From assembly GCF_004117875.1 (NCBI RefSeq), contig NZ_RAHW01000005.1:310001-374000 (forward strand): DNA of 64,000 nt, read 5' to 3'. Below, in pieces: positions 53,150 to 63,819 of the stretch (within the stretch, counting starts at the first letter, position 1; every line of letters begins with the position of its first letter). The notes below the pieces were generated by a model. The model had not been told where the DNA came from. It ran no database searches and saw only the letters and a program-made list of their open reading frames with translations. A program made the position numbers and the translations under genes. The DNA comes from Geomonas oryzae. GTDB lineage: Bacteria; Desulfobacterota; Desulfuromonadia; Geobacterales; Geobacteraceae.

Positions 53150-53974
53150 CTACACTTTTTTAACTATGATTTTGTCGATGTAATCGAGGTCTATGTAATC
53201 CAAAGCCTGCATCTGCGTTTTCAGGTCGCCGTAGATGCGGGACAGGCGCGCCAGCTTGTCGCCGAACTCGCCGTTGCCGAGCTTCACAGGGATCCCCCCC
53301 TGCATGGTGAAGAGGGTGAACCCGTACCCCCTGCTGTAGTGGATCTCGGAGATGTCGGCCAGGCTGAAGACGCTGCCTGCCTTGAGCGTGCCGATCAACT
53401 GCAGCGCGCTCTTGAGCGCCTCCTGGGTCCCCTTCGGGTCCTGGGCCAGCTCTTCCTCGGTGATCCCGGTTATGAGCGGGTAGTCGAGCCGGTCGCCCTC
53501 CGCCAGCGATTTGAAGAGAACGCCCTTGTCGTCCAGGTAATAGAGGCAGCCGACGTTGGCTACCGCGACCGGCGTTCTCTCGGCAACGGTGATGGAGAGG
53601 GTGTGCGGGAAGTAGCGGCGCACCTGGATCTGTTCCAGCCAGGGGTTCTTCCCGAGGCGGGCCATGACGGTCTTGAGGTCGAGCCCGAGCATGGAGTCGC
53701 CCGGGCGGACCCCGGCCAACGTGATGAGCTCGTCCCGGCTCACCCTCTTAAGCTGTGAGACCTCGATCGTTTCGAGACGCAGGAGCGTGGTGCGGGATAC
53801 CACCCCGTAGGCCTTCCAGCCACCGAAACCGACGACCGCGCAGACGGCCGAGGCGCCGATCCCCCTGGAGAGCCATTTGAGGATGGGCGTCCAGTTGATC
53901 GGCTTGCGCTGTTTGGGCGGCTTCTTGACCCTGTTGTTGGGTATCCGCTGTTTTTTAGTGTGAAGATCGCGCAT
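53150..53974 (-). CDS. ftsQ: cell division protein FtsQ
   Basis: A 274-residue single-span divisome protein. A basic cytosolic start (KKQRIPNNRVKKPPKQRK) is followed by a TM helix (residues ~38-57, GIGASAVCAVVGFGGWKAYG). The periplasmic POTRA domain begins at LETIEVSQLKRVSRDELITLAGV, and the FtsQ/DivIB beta region (LLNNPWL-like KNPWLEQIQVRRYFPHTLSITVAERTPVA) follows. FtsQ links early and late divisome proteins. The nearest preceding gene is ddl, after a 107-nt gap containing a palindromic repeat. Confidence 0.92.
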   Translation of the reverse strand: MRDLHTKKQRIPNNRVKKPPKQRKPINWTPILKWLSRGIGASAVCAVVGFGGWKAYGVVSRTTLLRLETIEVSQLKRVSRDELITLAGVRPGDSMLGLDLKTVMARLGKNPWLEQIQVRRYFPHTLSITVAERTPVAVANVGCLYYLDDKGVLFKSLAEGDRLDYPLITGITEEELAQDPKGTQEALKSALQLIGTLKAGSVFSLADISEIHYSRGYGFTLFTMQGGIPVKLGNGEFGDKLARLSRIYGDLKTQMQALDYIDLDYIDKIIVKKV

Positions 53975-54035
53975 GGCAATTACCGTTCGAATTTAATTTC
54001 AATGCACTGCATAGCAACGGTTTGACGGACTGTGT

Positions 54036-54068
54036 TAAATCTCCCTTGCCCCCTCGCAAAGGGGGGTA
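54036..54068. repeat. C/G-run palindromic element, ddl-ftsQ spacer copy
   Basis: CTCCCTTGCCCCCTCGCAAA then GGGGGGTAAAG: a shorter member of the family at 42873, 50474 and 61057. Confidence 0.7.
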
Positions 54069-54081
54069 AAGGCAGCACTTT

Positions 54082-54999
54082 CTAAATCTTGAGCGACGCG
54101 GCGAGCAGGATGCGCGTCACCAACTGGTCGAAATCGATCCCGGAACCGCGGGCGATCTCCGGCAAAAGGCTCAGGTCGGTCATCCCCGGCAGGGTGTTGA
54201 CCTCGAGGAGGTAGCACTCGCCCTGCTCGTTGACCAGGAAGTCGACGCGGCTGTAGCAGTCGCACCCGAGAGCGGCGTGCGCCTTCTCGCCTTCCTTGAG
54301 AACCGCCTGGTAGACGCTCTCCGGCAGGCGGGCGGGGAGGATGTGCTCGGCGCCGCCGTCGGTGTATTTGGCCTCGTAGTCGTAGAACTCGTTTTTCGGA
54401 ACGATCTCGATGGCGCCCATGGCACATCCGTCCAGGATGCCGACCTGGACTTCCTTGCCGCTTATGAACGCTTCGACCAGGATCTCGGAGTCGTAGCGGA
54501 AGGCCTCTTCCAGCGCTGTCTCCATCTGCCCGGGCTCTTTCACGATGCTGACGCCGACCGAGGACCCCTCCTTGGAGGGCTTCACCACGACCGGAAGCGG
54601 GTTTTCGAGCTTCAGCTCCTCGCCGCGGCGCAGCACCTGGTAGGGAGCGAGCCTGAGCCCCGCCGCTGCGAACATCACCTTGGCCGCGACCTTGTCGATG
54701 GCAAGCGCGGAGGCGAGCACGCCGGAGCCGGTGTAGGGAATCCCCATCAGTTCGAGGAGCCCCTGGACCGAGCCGTCCTCTCCGAAGCGGCCGTGCAGTG
54801 CGATGAAGGCACGCTCCACCTTCTCCTCGGCAAGGCGCTGGGCGAGGTCGCGCCCGACGTCGATGCCGACGGCGTCATACCCCCGGCGCTTGAGGGAGGC
54901 GAGCACGGCCTTGCCGCTGTTGAGGGATACCTCGCGCTCGGCGGAAAGCCCCCCCAGCAGCACGGCGATCTTTTTGGTTTTCAGCTCATCTATGGTCAT
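54082..54999 (-). CDS. ddl: D-alanine--D-alanine ligase
   Basis: A 305-residue ATP-grasp enzyme that joins two D-alanines for the peptidoglycan stem peptide. The N-terminal motif [18 protein letters not shown] (residues ~12-29), the ATP loop [40 protein letters not shown] (metal-binding Glu and Asn), and the Tyr-containing YTGSG segment are all present, so it looks active. AAAGGA precedes ATG 54999. It follows murB by 24 nt, so one transcript is likely. Confidence 0.95.
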   Translation of the reverse strand: MTIDELKTKKIAVLLGGLSAEREVSLNSGKAVLASLKRRGYDAVGIDVGRDLAQRLAEEKVERAFIALHGRFGEDGSVQGLLELMGIPYTGSGVLASALAIDKVAAKVMFAAAGLRLAPYQVLRRGEELKLENPLPVVVKPSKEGSSVGVSIVKEPGQMETALEEAFRYDSEILVEAFISGKEVQVGILDGCAMGAIEIVPKNEFYDYEAKYTDGGAEHILPARLPESVYQAVLKEGEKAHAALGCDCYSRVDFLVNEQGECYLLEVNTLPGMTDLSLLPEIARGSGIDFDQLVTRILLAASLKI

Positions 55000-55023
55000 G
55001 CTCTGATTCCTTTTTCCTATTCA

Positions 55024-55929
55024 CTACCCTTCGCCGACGATCCGCACTTCCTCTTCCAGCTCTACGCCGCTCTCCTCCTTGACCCGGAGCTTTATGAAAG
55101 CGGCCAGGGTGAGAAAATCGGCGGCCCGGGCGTCGCCGCGGTTCACCAGGAAGTTCGTGTGCACCTCGGAGACCTGTGCTCCGCCTACCGTCTTGCCGCG
55201 CAGCCCCGCCTGATCGATGAGGCGCCAGGCGCTTTCGCCGGGAGGGTTCTTGAAGAAGGAGCCCGCGTTGGGAAAGCCGACACGTTGTCCGCCGCGTTTG
55301 GCGATGTACTCCTGCATGCGCGCCTCGATCAGGCGGCGCTCTTCCGGTTCCAGCCTGAGCCTCGCGGAAAGGACGATCTCACCCGGCTCCAGCTTCAGGT
55401 AGCGGTAGCCGTACTCAACCTCGCTCCCTTTTCTCACCAGGACCTCGCTGCCGCGCATCGTGGTCAGGTACTCGACCCGCAGGAAGGTCTCGCCCCCGTG
55501 TGCACCGGCGTTCATGGTGAGCGCGCCGCCGAAACTCCCGGGGATGCCGCCAAGAAACTCGATGCCTCCCAGGCAGTTTTCCGCGGCGAAGCGGGTAAGG
55601 GCCTGGTTGGTGACGCCGGCACCCACCTCGAGTCGGGCTCCGGGCATCTGGGTCATGGCGTCGAGGCGTTTCAGGGAGATGACGCACCCCCTTATGCCGC
55701 CGTCGCGCACTAGCAGGTTGTAACCGCCGCCGACCACCATGGAGGGGATCCCGACTTCCCGGAGCGCCTCCACTGCCGTTTTCAGATCATCCTGATCGGC
55801 GGGTTCGAGAAAGAGGTCGGCCGGTCCGCCCACCCTGAGCGAGCTGTGCCGGGACATCGGCTCGTCCCACAGGACGCCGCCGCGCACCCTTTCCGCCACC
55901 CGCTCCAGATCGGCGCGCGACCAGGTCAC
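55024..55929 (-). CDS. murB: UDP-N-acetylenolpyruvoylglucosamine reductase
   Basis: A 301-residue FAD enzyme that reduces UDP-GlcNAc-enolpyruvate to UDP-MurNAc with NADPH. The FAD-binding segments [23 protein letters not shown] and [20 protein letters not shown] are canonical. The active-site region [30 protein letters not shown] carries the catalytic Ser (GSFFKNP), and EVRIVGEG closes the protein. Type II-like by length. ATG 55929 overlaps the murC stop by 4 nt. Confidence 0.95.
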   Translation of the reverse strand: MTWSRADLERVAERVRGGVLWDEPMSRHSSLRVGGPADLFLEPADQDDLKTAVEALREVGIPSMVVGGGYNLLVRDGGIRGCVISLKRLDAMTQMPGARLEVGAGVTNQALTRFAAENCLGGIEFLGGIPGSFGGALTMNAGAHGGETFLRVEYLTTMRGSEVLVRKGSEVEYGYRYLKLEPGEIVLSARLRLEPEERRLIEARMQEYIAKRGGQRVGFPNAGSFFKNPPGESAWRLIDQAGLRGKTVGGAQVSEVHTNFLVNRGDARAADFLTLAAFIKLRVKEESGVELEEEVRIVGEG

Positions 55930-57311
55930 TTGTCCCCCGTTGCCTTCAGACGCTCCAGCATCGCCTCGCCTATCTGCCAGACGTTGCCGGCGCCCAAGGT
56001 GAGCAGGATGTCGCCCGGTGCGAGGACGCCTTCAAGATGCGCGCAGAGCTTGTCGCGGTCCGAGATCCAGGTGACGTCCTTCTGGCCGTGGCGTCTCACG
56101 CGCGCCGCTAGCGCCTCGGCGGTCACCCCTTCGATCGGGGCCTCCCCCGCCGCGTAGATGTCGGTGAGGATCAGCACGTCGGCGTCGTGGAACGCCTTGA
56201 CGAAGTCCTCGAAGAGTTCCTTGGTGCGCGAGTACCTGTGCGGCTGGAACACGACGACCAAGCGGTTCTCCGCGAAGCCTGCCTTGGCCGCGGCGAGCGT
56301 CGCGCGGATCTCGGTCGGGTGATGGCCGTAGTCGTCGACCACCTTGATGCCGTTGACTTCGCCCTTGAGCGAGAAGCGACGCCCGACCCCGCCGAAGGCC
56401 TTGAACCCTTCCTGGATGGTCTCGAACGGGATGTCCAGTTCCATGGCGACCGCGATGGAAGCGAGCGCGTTCAGCACGTTGTGCGCGCCGGGCATGGAGA
56501 AGGTGATCTCGCCCAGCCTCACCCCTTTGTGGTGCGCCACGAAACTCGTGGAGAAGCCGGAAAGGCGCACGTCGGTGGCGCGGAAGTCGGCCTGGGCCGA
56601 AAGGCCGTAGCTCGTGAAGCGTTTCTTCACCCGCGGCAGGATATCGGCGATGTTGCCGTTATCGAGGCAGAGGACGGCGAGTCCGTAGAAGGGGATCTTG
56701 TTGATGAACTCTACGAAGGTGTCCTTGATCTCCTCGATGCCGCTGTAGAAATCGAGGTGGTCGGCGTCGATGTTGGTGACGACGGCGATGGTCGGGGAGA
56801 GGAGCAGGAAGGAGCCGTCGGACTCGTCCGCCTCGGCGACCAGGAACTGCCCCTGGCCCAGACGCGCGTTGCTACCGAGCGAGTTGAGCCTGCCGCCGAT
56901 CACCATGGTCGGGTCGATCCCACCCTTCGCGAGAAGGGTCGCCACCATCGAGGTGGTGGTGGTCTTGCCGTGGGTGCCCGCCACAGCGACGCCGTACTTC
57001 ATGCGCATCAGCTCGGCGAGCATCTCCGCGCGGGGGATGACCGGGATCAGTTTGAGGTGCGCCTCGACGACCTCGGGGTTGTCCTCGTGCACCGCGCTCG
57101 AGATGACCACCACGTCCGCCTGGGCCACGTTCTCGGCCGCGTGGCCGATGAAGATCTCGCCGCCGAGGCTTTCAAGGCGCTGCGTCGTGTCCGAGCTTCT
57201 CAGGTCGGATCCGGAGACCTTGTAACCCAGGTTCAAGAGCACCTCGGCGATGCCGCTCATCCCGATGCCGCCGATGCCGACGAAATGTATCCTCTCTATC
57301 TTTCCGTACAC
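55926..57311 (-). CDS. murC: UDP-N-acetylmuramate--L-alanine ligase
   Basis: A 461-residue Mur ligase adding L-Ala to UDP-MurNAc. An N-terminal Rossmann domain [22 protein letters not shown], the P-loop [13 protein letters not shown] (residues ~113-125), the central [10 protein letters not shown], and the [10 protein letters not shown] motif near residue 318 (specific to MurC) are visible. 4-nt overlap with murB downstream. Upstream, murG ends 179 nt before the ATG, and the gap contains a 162-bp inverted-repeat element. Confidence 0.96.
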   Translation of the reverse strand: MYGKIERIHFVGIGGIGMSGIAEVLLNLGYKVSGSDLRSSDTTQRLESLGGEIFIGHAAENVAQADVVVISSAVHEDNPEVVEAHLKLIPVIPRAEMLAELMRMKYGVAVAGTHGKTTTTSMVATLLAKGGIDPTMVIGGRLNSLGSNARLGQGQFLVAEADESDGSFLLLSPTIAVVTNIDADHLDFYSGIEEIKDTFVEFINKIPFYGLAVLCLDNGNIADILPRVKKRFTSYGLSAQADFRATDVRLSGFSTSFVAHHKGVRLGEITFSMPGAHNVLNALASIAVAMELDIPFETIQEGFKAFGGVGRRFSLKGEVNGIKVVDDYGHHPTEIRATLAAAKAGFAENRLVVVFQPHRYSRTKELFEDFVKAFHDADVLILTDIYAAGEAPIEGVTAEALAARVRRHGQKDVTWISDRDKLCAHLEGVLAPGDILLTLGAGNVWQIGEAMLERLKATGDK

Positions 57312-57326
57312 TGTGACTCCTAAAGG

Positions 57327-57488
57327 CCGTTCAACGTTCAGCGTTCAACGTTCGCCTTATTAATTTGCTTCGTTCGGCCGCCCGCTGACGGCCTGTTCTT
57401 CACGTGGTCATTCAATGTGATGCCGCTTCGGCGTCGTCTGCTAGAGGGACATCCCGTATCGAACGTTGAACGCAGAACGTTGAACGGG
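57327..57488. repeat. 162-bp inverted-repeat element between murG and murC
   Basis: The left arm 57327-57354 and right arm 57460-57488 are inverted copies of ~28 bp with one mismatch. Each arm itself contains a tandem GTTCAACGTTC motif. The ~105-bp centre encodes nothing recognisable. The ends abut the murG stop and the murC start. It resembles a MITE or a large hairpin. Confidence 0.8.
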
Positions 57489-57490
57489 TT

Positions 57491-58570
57491 CTAGCCTTTC
57501 CCCGTCATGGCCGCGACGATGGCCTGGGCGGCGTCGAGCTGCGCCAGGTCGCGTGCGTGCTTCTCCAGGTCGGCCACCTTTTCCGGGTGCTCCATGAGGT
57601 CCTTTATCTCGGCGGCAAGCCGCTCCCCCGAAAGCTCGTCCTCAACGATCATGCGCCCGGCGCCTTTGTGCACCAGCGACTCGGCGTTCTTCCTCTGGTG
57701 GTCGTCGGCCGCATACGGGTAAGGGATGAAGACGCAACCCTTGCCGCAGGCGGTCACTTCGGCGATGGTGGTGGCCCCGGCCCTGCAGATGACCAGGTCG
57801 GCGGCACCGTAGGCCGCGGACATGTTGTCGATGAAGGAGAGCACCTGTGCCTGGACGCCCTGCCCCTGATACCCCTCGCGCACCCGCGCAACGTCCTTGT
57901 CGCCGGTCTGGTGCGTGATGCGCAGCTTATGCTTCACCGACTCGAGGAAGGGAAGCGCCTCCAGCATGGCGCTGTTGATCCGCTGCGCTCCGGCGCTGCC
58001 GCCGAAAACGAGGATGCTGAACACGTCGCCGGCATCACGCTCCCGCTGCTCCTGAAAGCCCCAGAGGATCTCCTTGCGGATCGGGTTGCCGGTCATCTGG
58101 GTGATCCCCTTCGGGAAGAATCCAGCCGCCTCCTCCATGGAGATGAAAATGCCGTCCACGACGCGGCTCAGAACCTTGTTGGTGAGCCCCGGAAACGCGT
58201 TTTGCTCGTGGATGAAGCGCCTGATCCCCATCCCCTTCGCGGCAAGGAGGATCGGGGCCGACGCGTACCCTCCCACCCCCAGCACCAGGTCGGGACGGAA
58301 CTCCTTCAGGATCTTTCTGGACTGCGAATAGCCGTAGAGCAGGCGTCCGGCACTCATGAGCTTCTTCACGGTCCCCATTCCCTTCATGCCGCTTGCGGAG
58401 ATGAGTTCCAGTTTGTAGCCGAGCTTCGGCAGAAGACGCGCCTCGATGCCGCGCTCGGTCCCGACGAAGAGAACCTCGTTCTCCGGACTGCGGGAGAGGA
58501 ATTCCTCTGCCACCGCTATCCCCGGGAAGAGATGCCCCCCGGTGCCGCCTCCCGCAATGATCAGCCTCAT
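57491..58570 (-). CDS. murG: UDP-N-acetylglucosamine--N-acetylmuramyl-(pentapeptide) transferase
   Basis: A 359-residue GT28 glycosyltransferase making lipid II from lipid I on the inner face of the membrane. The glycine-rich N-terminal loop IIAGGGTGGHLFPGIAVAEE (residues ~3-22), GVGGYASAPILLAAKGMG, and the UDP-GlcNAc site VICRAGATTIAEVTACGKGCVFIPYPYAADDHQ are intact. ATG 58570 overlaps the ftsW stop by 4 nt. Confidence 0.96.
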   Translation of the reverse strand: MRLIIAGGGTGGHLFPGIAVAEEFLSRSPENEVLFVGTERGIEARLLPKLGYKLELISASGMKGMGTVKKLMSAGRLLYGYSQSRKILKEFRPDLVLGVGGYASAPILLAAKGMGIRRFIHEQNAFPGLTNKVLSRVVDGIFISMEEAAGFFPKGITQMTGNPIRKEILWGFQEQRERDAGDVFSILVFGGSAGAQRINSAMLEALPFLESVKHKLRITHQTGDKDVARVREGYQGQGVQAQVLSFIDNMSAAYGAADLVICRAGATTIAEVTACGKGCVFIPYPYAADDHQRKNAESLVHKGAGRMIVEDELSGERLAAEIKDLMEHPEKVADLEKHARDLAQLDAAQAIVAAMTGKG

Positions 58571-59670
58571 ACCGTCCCCCTTGTCCTGGTGGAAACGTTA
58601 AGGAGCACGCCGACCGCGCAGAGCGTGATGATCAGCGAACTGCCGCCGTAACTTAAAAACGGCAGCGCGATCCCCTTGGTCGGGAGAAGGCCGGTAACGA
58701 CTGCCATGTTGATGAACGCCTCGAGTCCCAAAAGGACCGAGATGCCGAAGGCGAGGAAACGCCCGAAGCTGTCTTCGGCTGCGATGGCGACCCGGATGCT
58801 TCTTTGCACCAGCAACAGAAACATCGACGCGATCACGATCACGCCGATGAACCCCATTTCCTCGCCGAGCACGGAGAGGATGAAGTCGGTGTGCGCCTCG
58901 GGAAGGTAGAAGAGTTTCTGTTTTCCTTCGCCGAGCCCCTGTCCGAAGAAGCCGCCGGTGCCGAGGGCAAGCCAGCTCTGGATGATCTGGAAGCCGGCAT
59001 CGGTCGGATCCTGCCAGGGGTCCAGAAAGGCGGTGATGCGCCGCATCCGGTACGCCTTGGTGAAAACGAGGTAGCAGACGCCGGGAAGTGCTACGAGCCC
59101 CATCCCGAGGATGTACTGCACCTTGGTCCCCGCGGCGAAGAGCATCATGATGGCGACCACACACATGGTTAGCGCGGCACCCATGTCGTGCTGCGCCAGA
59201 AGCACCACGATGAACATCCCCAGGATCAGCATGTAGGGAAGAAATCCGGTGGTGAACTGCTTCAACTTGTCCTGGCGCTTCTCCAGCGAGTAGGCCATGT
59301 ACATGATGAGCGCCACTTTCGCCAGCTCCGAGGGCTGAAAGTTGAAGCCGGGAAGCCGTATCCAGCGCGACGCACCTTTGGCTGTGCCGCCTATCCCGGG
59401 CACGAACACCAGAAGGAGCAGGAAGAAGGTGCCCAAAAAGAGCGGTACGGCGTACTTCTTCCAGACGTGGTAGTCGACGTGCATGGCAAGCCCCATGCCG
59501 ATGAAACCGATCAGCGCGTAGAGGGACTGCCTTTTGAGGAAGAAGAAGCCGTCGTGGAACCTCTTCGCCGCCATCACGGAAGACGCGGAGTAGACCATGA
59601 CCACACCGAAACAGGTGAGGATCACCGCCATCATAAGCACGATGATGTCGTACCCCTCCAGCCGTTTCAC
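58567..59670 (-). CDS. ftsW: peptidoglycan glycosyltransferase FtsW (SEDS family)
   Basis: A 367-residue inner-membrane protein with ten helices, the septal SEDS transglycosylase. Characteristic stretches are [10 protein letters not shown] in TM1-2, [95 protein letters not shown] (catalytic Asp region) and [15 protein letters not shown]. It overlaps murD upstream and murG downstream by 4 nt each. Confidence 0.96.
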   Translation of the reverse strand: MKRLEGYDIIVLMMAVILTCFGVVMVYSASSVMAAKRFHDGFFFLKRQSLYALIGFIGMGLAMHVDYHVWKKYAVPLFLGTFFLLLLVFVPGIGGTAKGASRWIRLPGFNFQPSELAKVALIMYMAYSLEKRQDKLKQFTTGFLPYMLILGMFIVVLLAQHDMGAALTMCVVAIMMLFAAGTKVQYILGMGLVALPGVCYLVFTKAYRMRRITAFLDPWQDPTDAGFQIIQSWLALGTGGFFGQGLGEGKQKLFYLPEAHTDFILSVLGEEMGFIGVIVIASMFLLLVQRSIRVAIAAEDSFGRFLAFGISVLLGLEAFINMAVVTGLLPTKGIALPFLSYGGSSLIITLCAVGVLLNVSTRTRGTV

Positions 59671-61031
59671 GCTCCGGTCTCCTCCTTTTTAGCCGCGCGT
59701 ACCGCCGCCTTGAAGCGCTCGGCGCGCTCCAAGTAGTCCTTGAACATATCGAAACTGGAACAGGCGGGCGAGAAGAGCACCACGCCGCCGGGCTCGGTCA
59801 GCCTGCGCGCCATGTCCACCGCCTCTTCGAGGGTGTCCGCAAAGCGGGTGTCGGTCAGGTGGCCGAGCGCTTCCTTCATGCGCTCCTTCGCCTCGCCGAT
59901 CAGCAACAGGTGGCTCACGCGCTCGGAAACGAGCTTCGCGAGCGGCTCGTAGGAGCCCCCCTTGTCTTTGCCGCCGGCGATCAGGGTGATGCCGGAGTCG
60001 AAGCTCTCAAGGGACTTCACCACGCTGCCGACGTTGGTCCCCTTGCTGTCCTCGTAATAGGCGACGCCGTTCACTTCCTCGACGAACTCCATGCGGTGCG
60101 GCAGCCCCTTGAAGTTCTTGACGGTCTGGTAGGCGCAATCGCCGTCGCAGCGCATGAGGAGCGTGGAGGCCATAGCCGCCATGATGTTGTCGAGGTTGTG
60201 CACCCCCTTCAGCCGGAACCCTTCCGTGCCGAAGCGGAGCACCTTGCCGTTGTGGGCGAAGGTGATGAAACCGTCGCGGTAGCTGATCCCTTCCTCGAGC
60301 TCATGGAAGCGGCTCATCGGGAAGATTTTCGCCTTCAGTTTCCCGGAGCATGCGGCGACCAGCGGGTCGTCGATGTTCAGGACGGCATAGTCGTCGGCGC
60401 CCTGGTTCTCGAAGATGCGCAGCTTTGCGTCGATGTACTCCTGGAAGCTGTGGTAGCGATCCAGGTGGTCTTCGGTCAGGTTCAAAAGGACGGCGACGTG
60501 CGGGCGGAAGCTCTCGATCCCCTCGAGTTGGAAGGAGGAGAGTTCGACGACCACACGCTCCACCTCGGCGCCGCTCATGGCGAGCTCGATGAGGGGGTTG
60601 CCGATATTCCCGCCGACGAAGGTGTCGAAGCCGCACCCCTTGAAGATCTCGCCGGTCAGCGTGGTGGTCGTGGTCTTCCCGTTGGTCCCGGTGATGGCGA
60701 CCATCGGGGCCTTGATGAACCAGGAGGCGAGTTCCACCTCGGAGACCACGCGACGCCTCTGGGCACGCGCCATCTGGAGCGGCTTTATGTCCATCGGTAC
60801 GCCGGGGGAGACAACGACCAGGTCGGCCATGAGGAAGCTGTAGGGGATGTGGCGCCCGAGCTCCAGGCAAAGATCAAGGTCGGAGAGTTCCGCGAGGACG
60901 TCTTTCAACGCCTCTTCGTCGCGCATGTCGGTGATGGTCACCTGCGCACCGGCCTCGGCCAGGAAGCGGGTCACGGCAACACCGGTCTTCGCGAGACCTA
61001 CCACCAGTATTTTCTTGTCCTTTAAATCCAT
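59667..61031 (-). CDS. murD: UDP-N-acetylmuramoylalanine--D-glutamate ligase
   Basis: A 454-residue Mur ligase adding D-Glu. N-terminal [22 protein letters not shown], the P-loop [18 protein letters not shown] (residues ~113-130), the [15 protein letters not shown] segment, the [17 protein letters not shown] motif and the C-terminal [23 protein letters not shown] are all conserved. Overlaps ftsW by 4 nt. 133 nt separate it from mraY, with a palindromic repeat between. Confidence 0.96.
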   Translation of the reverse strand: MDLKDKKILVVGLAKTGVAVTRFLAEAGAQVTITDMRDEEALKDVLAELSDLDLCLELGRHIPYSFLMADLVVVSPGVPMDIKPLQMARAQRRRVVSEVELASWFIKAPMVAITGTNGKTTTTTLTGEIFKGCGFDTFVGGNIGNPLIELAMSGAEVERVVVELSSFQLEGIESFRPHVAVLLNLTEDHLDRYHSFQEYIDAKLRIFENQGADDYAVLNIDDPLVAACSGKLKAKIFPMSRFHELEEGISYRDGFITFAHNGKVLRFGTEGFRLKGVHNLDNIMAAMASTLLMRCDGDCAYQTVKNFKGLPHRMEFVEEVNGVAYYEDSKGTNVGSVVKSLESFDSGITLIAGGKDKGGSYEPLAKLVSERVSHLLLIGEAKERMKEALGHLTDTRFADTLEEAVDMARRLTEPGGVVLFSPACSSFDMFKDYLERAERFKAAVRAAKKEETGA

Positions 61032-61056
61032 ATGACCTTCTTTATCTCAGGAAACC

Positions 61057-61092
61057 AAATCCCCCCTGTCCCCCCTTCGCAAAGGGGGGAAC
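61057..61092. repeat. C/G-run palindromic element, mraY-murD spacer copy
   Basis: AAATCCCCCCTGTCCCCCC then TTCGCAAAGGGGGGAACG: nearly identical to the repeat that interrupts lexA at 42873. Confidence 0.85.
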
Positions 61093-61164
61093 GCGAGGTC
61101 CAGTGCATTCCTTCGTGGATATTTTGTTCGTTCGTCCGGAGCCCTTTGGAGAACTCCGCCGCGG

Positions 61165-62241
61165 CTAGCGCATCTTCAGGGTCGAGATGGCGACCAGCGC
61201 GAGGATGATGGTTATGATCCAGAACCTGACGATGATCTTCGGCTCGGCGACCCCCTTCAGTTCGAAGTGGTGGTGTATCGGGGCCATCCGGAAGATCCTC
61301 TTGCCGCGGTACTTGTAGGAGCCCACCTGGAAGATCACCGACAGCGCCTCGACCACGAAAACGCCCCCGACGATAACGAGGAGGATCTCCTGCTTGGTCA
61401 GGACGGCCAGGGTGCCGAGTGCACCGCCAAGGGACAGCGAGCCGACGTCTCCCATGAAGACCTCGGCCGGGTAGGCGTTGTACCAGAGAAAACCAAGCCC
61501 CGCGCCGACCATGGCGCCGCAAAGCACCGCAAGTTCCCCCGCCCCCGGCACGTACGGGATCTGCAGGTAGCCGGAAAGCTTCGCGTTACCGGCGATGTAG
61601 CAGAAGAGGAGGTAGGTGGCCGCGTTGATGGCGACGGGACCGATGGCTAAGCCGTCGAGGCCGTCGGTCAGGTTCACCGCGTTGCTCGCGCCGACGATGA
61701 CCAGGGCAACGAACGGGATGTACAGGATGCCCAGTTCCGGGTGCAGCCTCTTGAAGAACGGAAAGTAGACTTCGGTGGAGAACCCGGGGAGGTTGTAGAG
61801 GAAGATGCCGACGCCGCCAGCGAGGATCACCTGCCAGAACATCTTCTGGCGCGGCGACAGCCCTTTCGGGTTTTTCTCGACGACCTTCTTGTAGTCGTCG
61901 ACGAAGCCGAGCACGCCGTAGCCACCCAGGATGAGCAGGGTGAGCCAGATGAAGATGTTGGTGAGGTCCGCCCACAAAAGGGTCGGGACGATGATACAGA
62001 CGAGGATCAACACCCCGCCCATGGTGGGGGTCCCCTGCTTCTTAAGGTGCGATTCGGGACCGTCGGTGCGGATCACCTGGCGCGCCTGCAGCCCTTCGAG
62101 TTTTCTGACCACCCAAGGTCCCACGATGAAGGAAAGCACCAGCGCGGTGATCATGGCGTAGATGGTGCGGAAGGTCAGATATTTGAAAACGTTGAAAAGC
62201 CTGTAGTCCGAGGCGAGCGGATAAAGCAGATGGTACAGCAT
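61165..62241 (-). CDS. mraY: phospho-N-acetylmuramoyl-pentapeptide-transferase
   Basis: A 358-residue ten-helix membrane enzyme that transfers phospho-MurNAc-pentapeptide to undecaprenyl phosphate, making lipid I. Family motifs are [14 protein letters not shown] near residue 68, [10 protein letters not shown] with the catalytic Asp-Asp, [32 protein letters not shown] and [10 protein letters not shown]. Its ATG overlaps the murF stop by one base. Confidence 0.97.
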   Translation of the reverse strand: MLYHLLYPLASDYRLFNVFKYLTFRTIYAMITALVLSFIVGPWVVRKLEGLQARQVIRTDGPESHLKKQGTPTMGGVLILVCIIVPTLLWADLTNIFIWLTLLILGGYGVLGFVDDYKKVVEKNPKGLSPRQKMFWQVILAGGVGIFLYNLPGFSTEVYFPFFKRLHPELGILYIPFVALVIVGASNAVNLTDGLDGLAIGPVAINAATYLLFCYIAGNAKLSGYLQIPYVPGAGELAVLCGAMVGAGLGFLWYNAYPAEVFMGDVGSLSLGGALGTLAVLTKQEILLVIVGGVFVVEALSVIFQVGSYKYRGKRIFRMAPIHHHFELKGVAEPKIIVRFWIITIILALVAISTLKMR

Positions 62242-63650
62242 CAGTCATGCCCCCCTTGCGTCTTGGGTGCCAGCGCCTGTTTTACCGCTGTCGCCACCTT
62301 TTCCATCTTCATACCGCGGCTCCCCTTGAAAAGGACGCAGTCGCCGGGCTCGAGCCAGCTGAGAAGCTCCCCGGCGATTTCATCGTGGCTTTGCGCATGC
62401 AGGATGCGCTCGGCCGGGAGGCCGGCCTCGAGGGCACCTTTCTTGATTTCGGAGGCAAGCTCGCCGAGCAGATAGAGGCGCTCCACCGCCGCTGCGGCCT
62501 TGGCACCCAACTCGCGGTGCGCCGCTTCGGTGCCGAGCCCAAGTTCCAGCATGTCGCCCAGCACCGCGGCGCACCTTCCCCCCGCAGCCAGGGCATGCAG
62601 GGTGGTGAGTGCCGCCGCCATGGAGGCGGGGTTCGCGTTGTAGCTGTCGTCGATCAGGGTGACGCCCGCCACATCCTCGAGCTGGAAGCGCTTGTCGTAG
62701 GGGGTGAACTCCTCGAGCCCCCGACAGATCACCTCGCCCGGAACGCCCAGCGCGTGCGCCGCGGCGGCCGCGGCAAGCGCGTTGTAGATGTTGTGGCGGC
62801 CGAAGGCCTTCAAGGTCACCGGCAGCTCAGCGTCTGGAAGCCTCAGGGTAAAGCTTTCCCCGAGCTTCCCGAGGCTCTTGATCTCGGCCGAGGAGACTTC
62901 CGCCCCCCTGAGACCGAAGGTGAGCCGGGTGACGTTCAGATGGGTCGGGCAGGCGGAGACGAGGGGATCGTCGACGTTGTACACCGCGACGCACCCGGGT
63001 TTGAGGCGCAGGAAAAGCTCCCCCTTGGCCTTCGCCACCCCCTCGACGCTCCCCAGTGTCTCCAGGTGCGCCGGGAAGGCGTTGGTGATGATGCCGACCT
63101 GCGGGTCGGCGATCTCGGCCAGGCGGTCGATCTCACCGAATTCGCTCATGCCGATCTCGACCACGGCCCAGCGTTCGCGGCCGGTCAGGCGGAACAGGGT
63201 GAGCGGAAGCCCGATCAGGTTGTTCAGGTTCCCCTCGGTCCTAAGCCCCGGGCCGGTCTGGGCGAGGATACGGGCGAGCATTTCCTTGGTGGTCGTCTTG
63301 CCGTTGCTGCCGGTGACCGCGACCACCTTGAGGTCGAAGCGGCGCCGGTGGAAAGCGGCCATGTCGCCCAGGGCACGCAGGGTGTCCTTGACCGCGACAG
63401 CGCTGCACCCGGCGGGAAGCGGGTTAGCGGCGAGCCACGCCTCGGAGGCGAGGAAAGCGGTGACGCCGCGGGCGGCGGCGGAATTTATGAAGTCATGACC
63501 GTCGAAGCGCTCTCCCACGAGCGGCACGAACAGTTCGCCGGGAGCGACCTTGCGCGAGTCGGTGGAGACGGCGGAGACGTCCATGCCCCCCTCCCCGATC
63601 AGCCTGCCGCCGGTTGCCTCGGCTATTTCATACAGCGTGAATATCGACAT
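62241..63650 (-). CDS. murF: UDP-N-acetylmuramoyl-tripeptide--D-alanyl-D-alanine ligase
   Basis: A 469-residue Mur ligase adding D-Ala-D-Ala. The N-terminal domain begins [16 protein letters not shown], the P-loop is [16 protein letters not shown] (residues ~111-126), and the central domain has [39 protein letters not shown] and [12 protein letters not shown] near the C terminus are diagnostic for MurF. It lies 169 nt after murE; nothing coding was recognised in that gap. Confidence 0.96.
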   Translation of the reverse strand: MSIFTLYEIAEATGGRLIGEGGMDVSAVSTDSRKVAPGELFVPLVGERFDGHDFINSAAARGVTAFLASEAWLAANPLPAGCSAVAVKDTLRALGDMAAFHRRRFDLKVVAVTGSNGKTTTKEMLARILAQTGPGLRTEGNLNNLIGLPLTLFRLTGRERWAVVEIGMSEFGEIDRLAEIADPQVGIITNAFPAHLETLGSVEGVAKAKGELFLRLKPGCVAVYNVDDPLVSACPTHLNVTRLTFGLRGAEVSSAEIKSLGKLGESFTLRLPDAELPVTLKAFGRHNIYNALAAAAAAHALGVPGEVICRGLEEFTPYDKRFQLEDVAGVTLIDDSYNANPASMAAALTTLHALAAGGRCAAVLGDMLELGLGTEAAHRELGAKAAAAVERLYLLGELASEIKKGALEAGLPAERILHAQSHDEIAGELLSWLEPGDCVLFKGSRGMKMEKVATAVKQALAPKTQGGHD

Positions 63651-63819
63651 CCGGATCCTGGTTTCCTTTTACTGCCGGGCGTCATGCGCCCTTGATTCGC
63701 CCCTTTTCCAATGGTGCTCGGGGCTTACGCTTCCTGCACCGCGGCCTGTTTTTCCCCGGCGCGGGAAAACGACTAATGTGCCGCAAAATAAGGGAAAAGG
63801 GAATCTTTTTTTGCTACTG

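Noticed and set aside
50723..53758. Very long plus-strand frame opposite ftsZ-ftsA-ftsQ
   Set aside because: It is antisense to three unmistakable division genes and reflects the high GC at third codon positions; its translation shows no recognisable domain.
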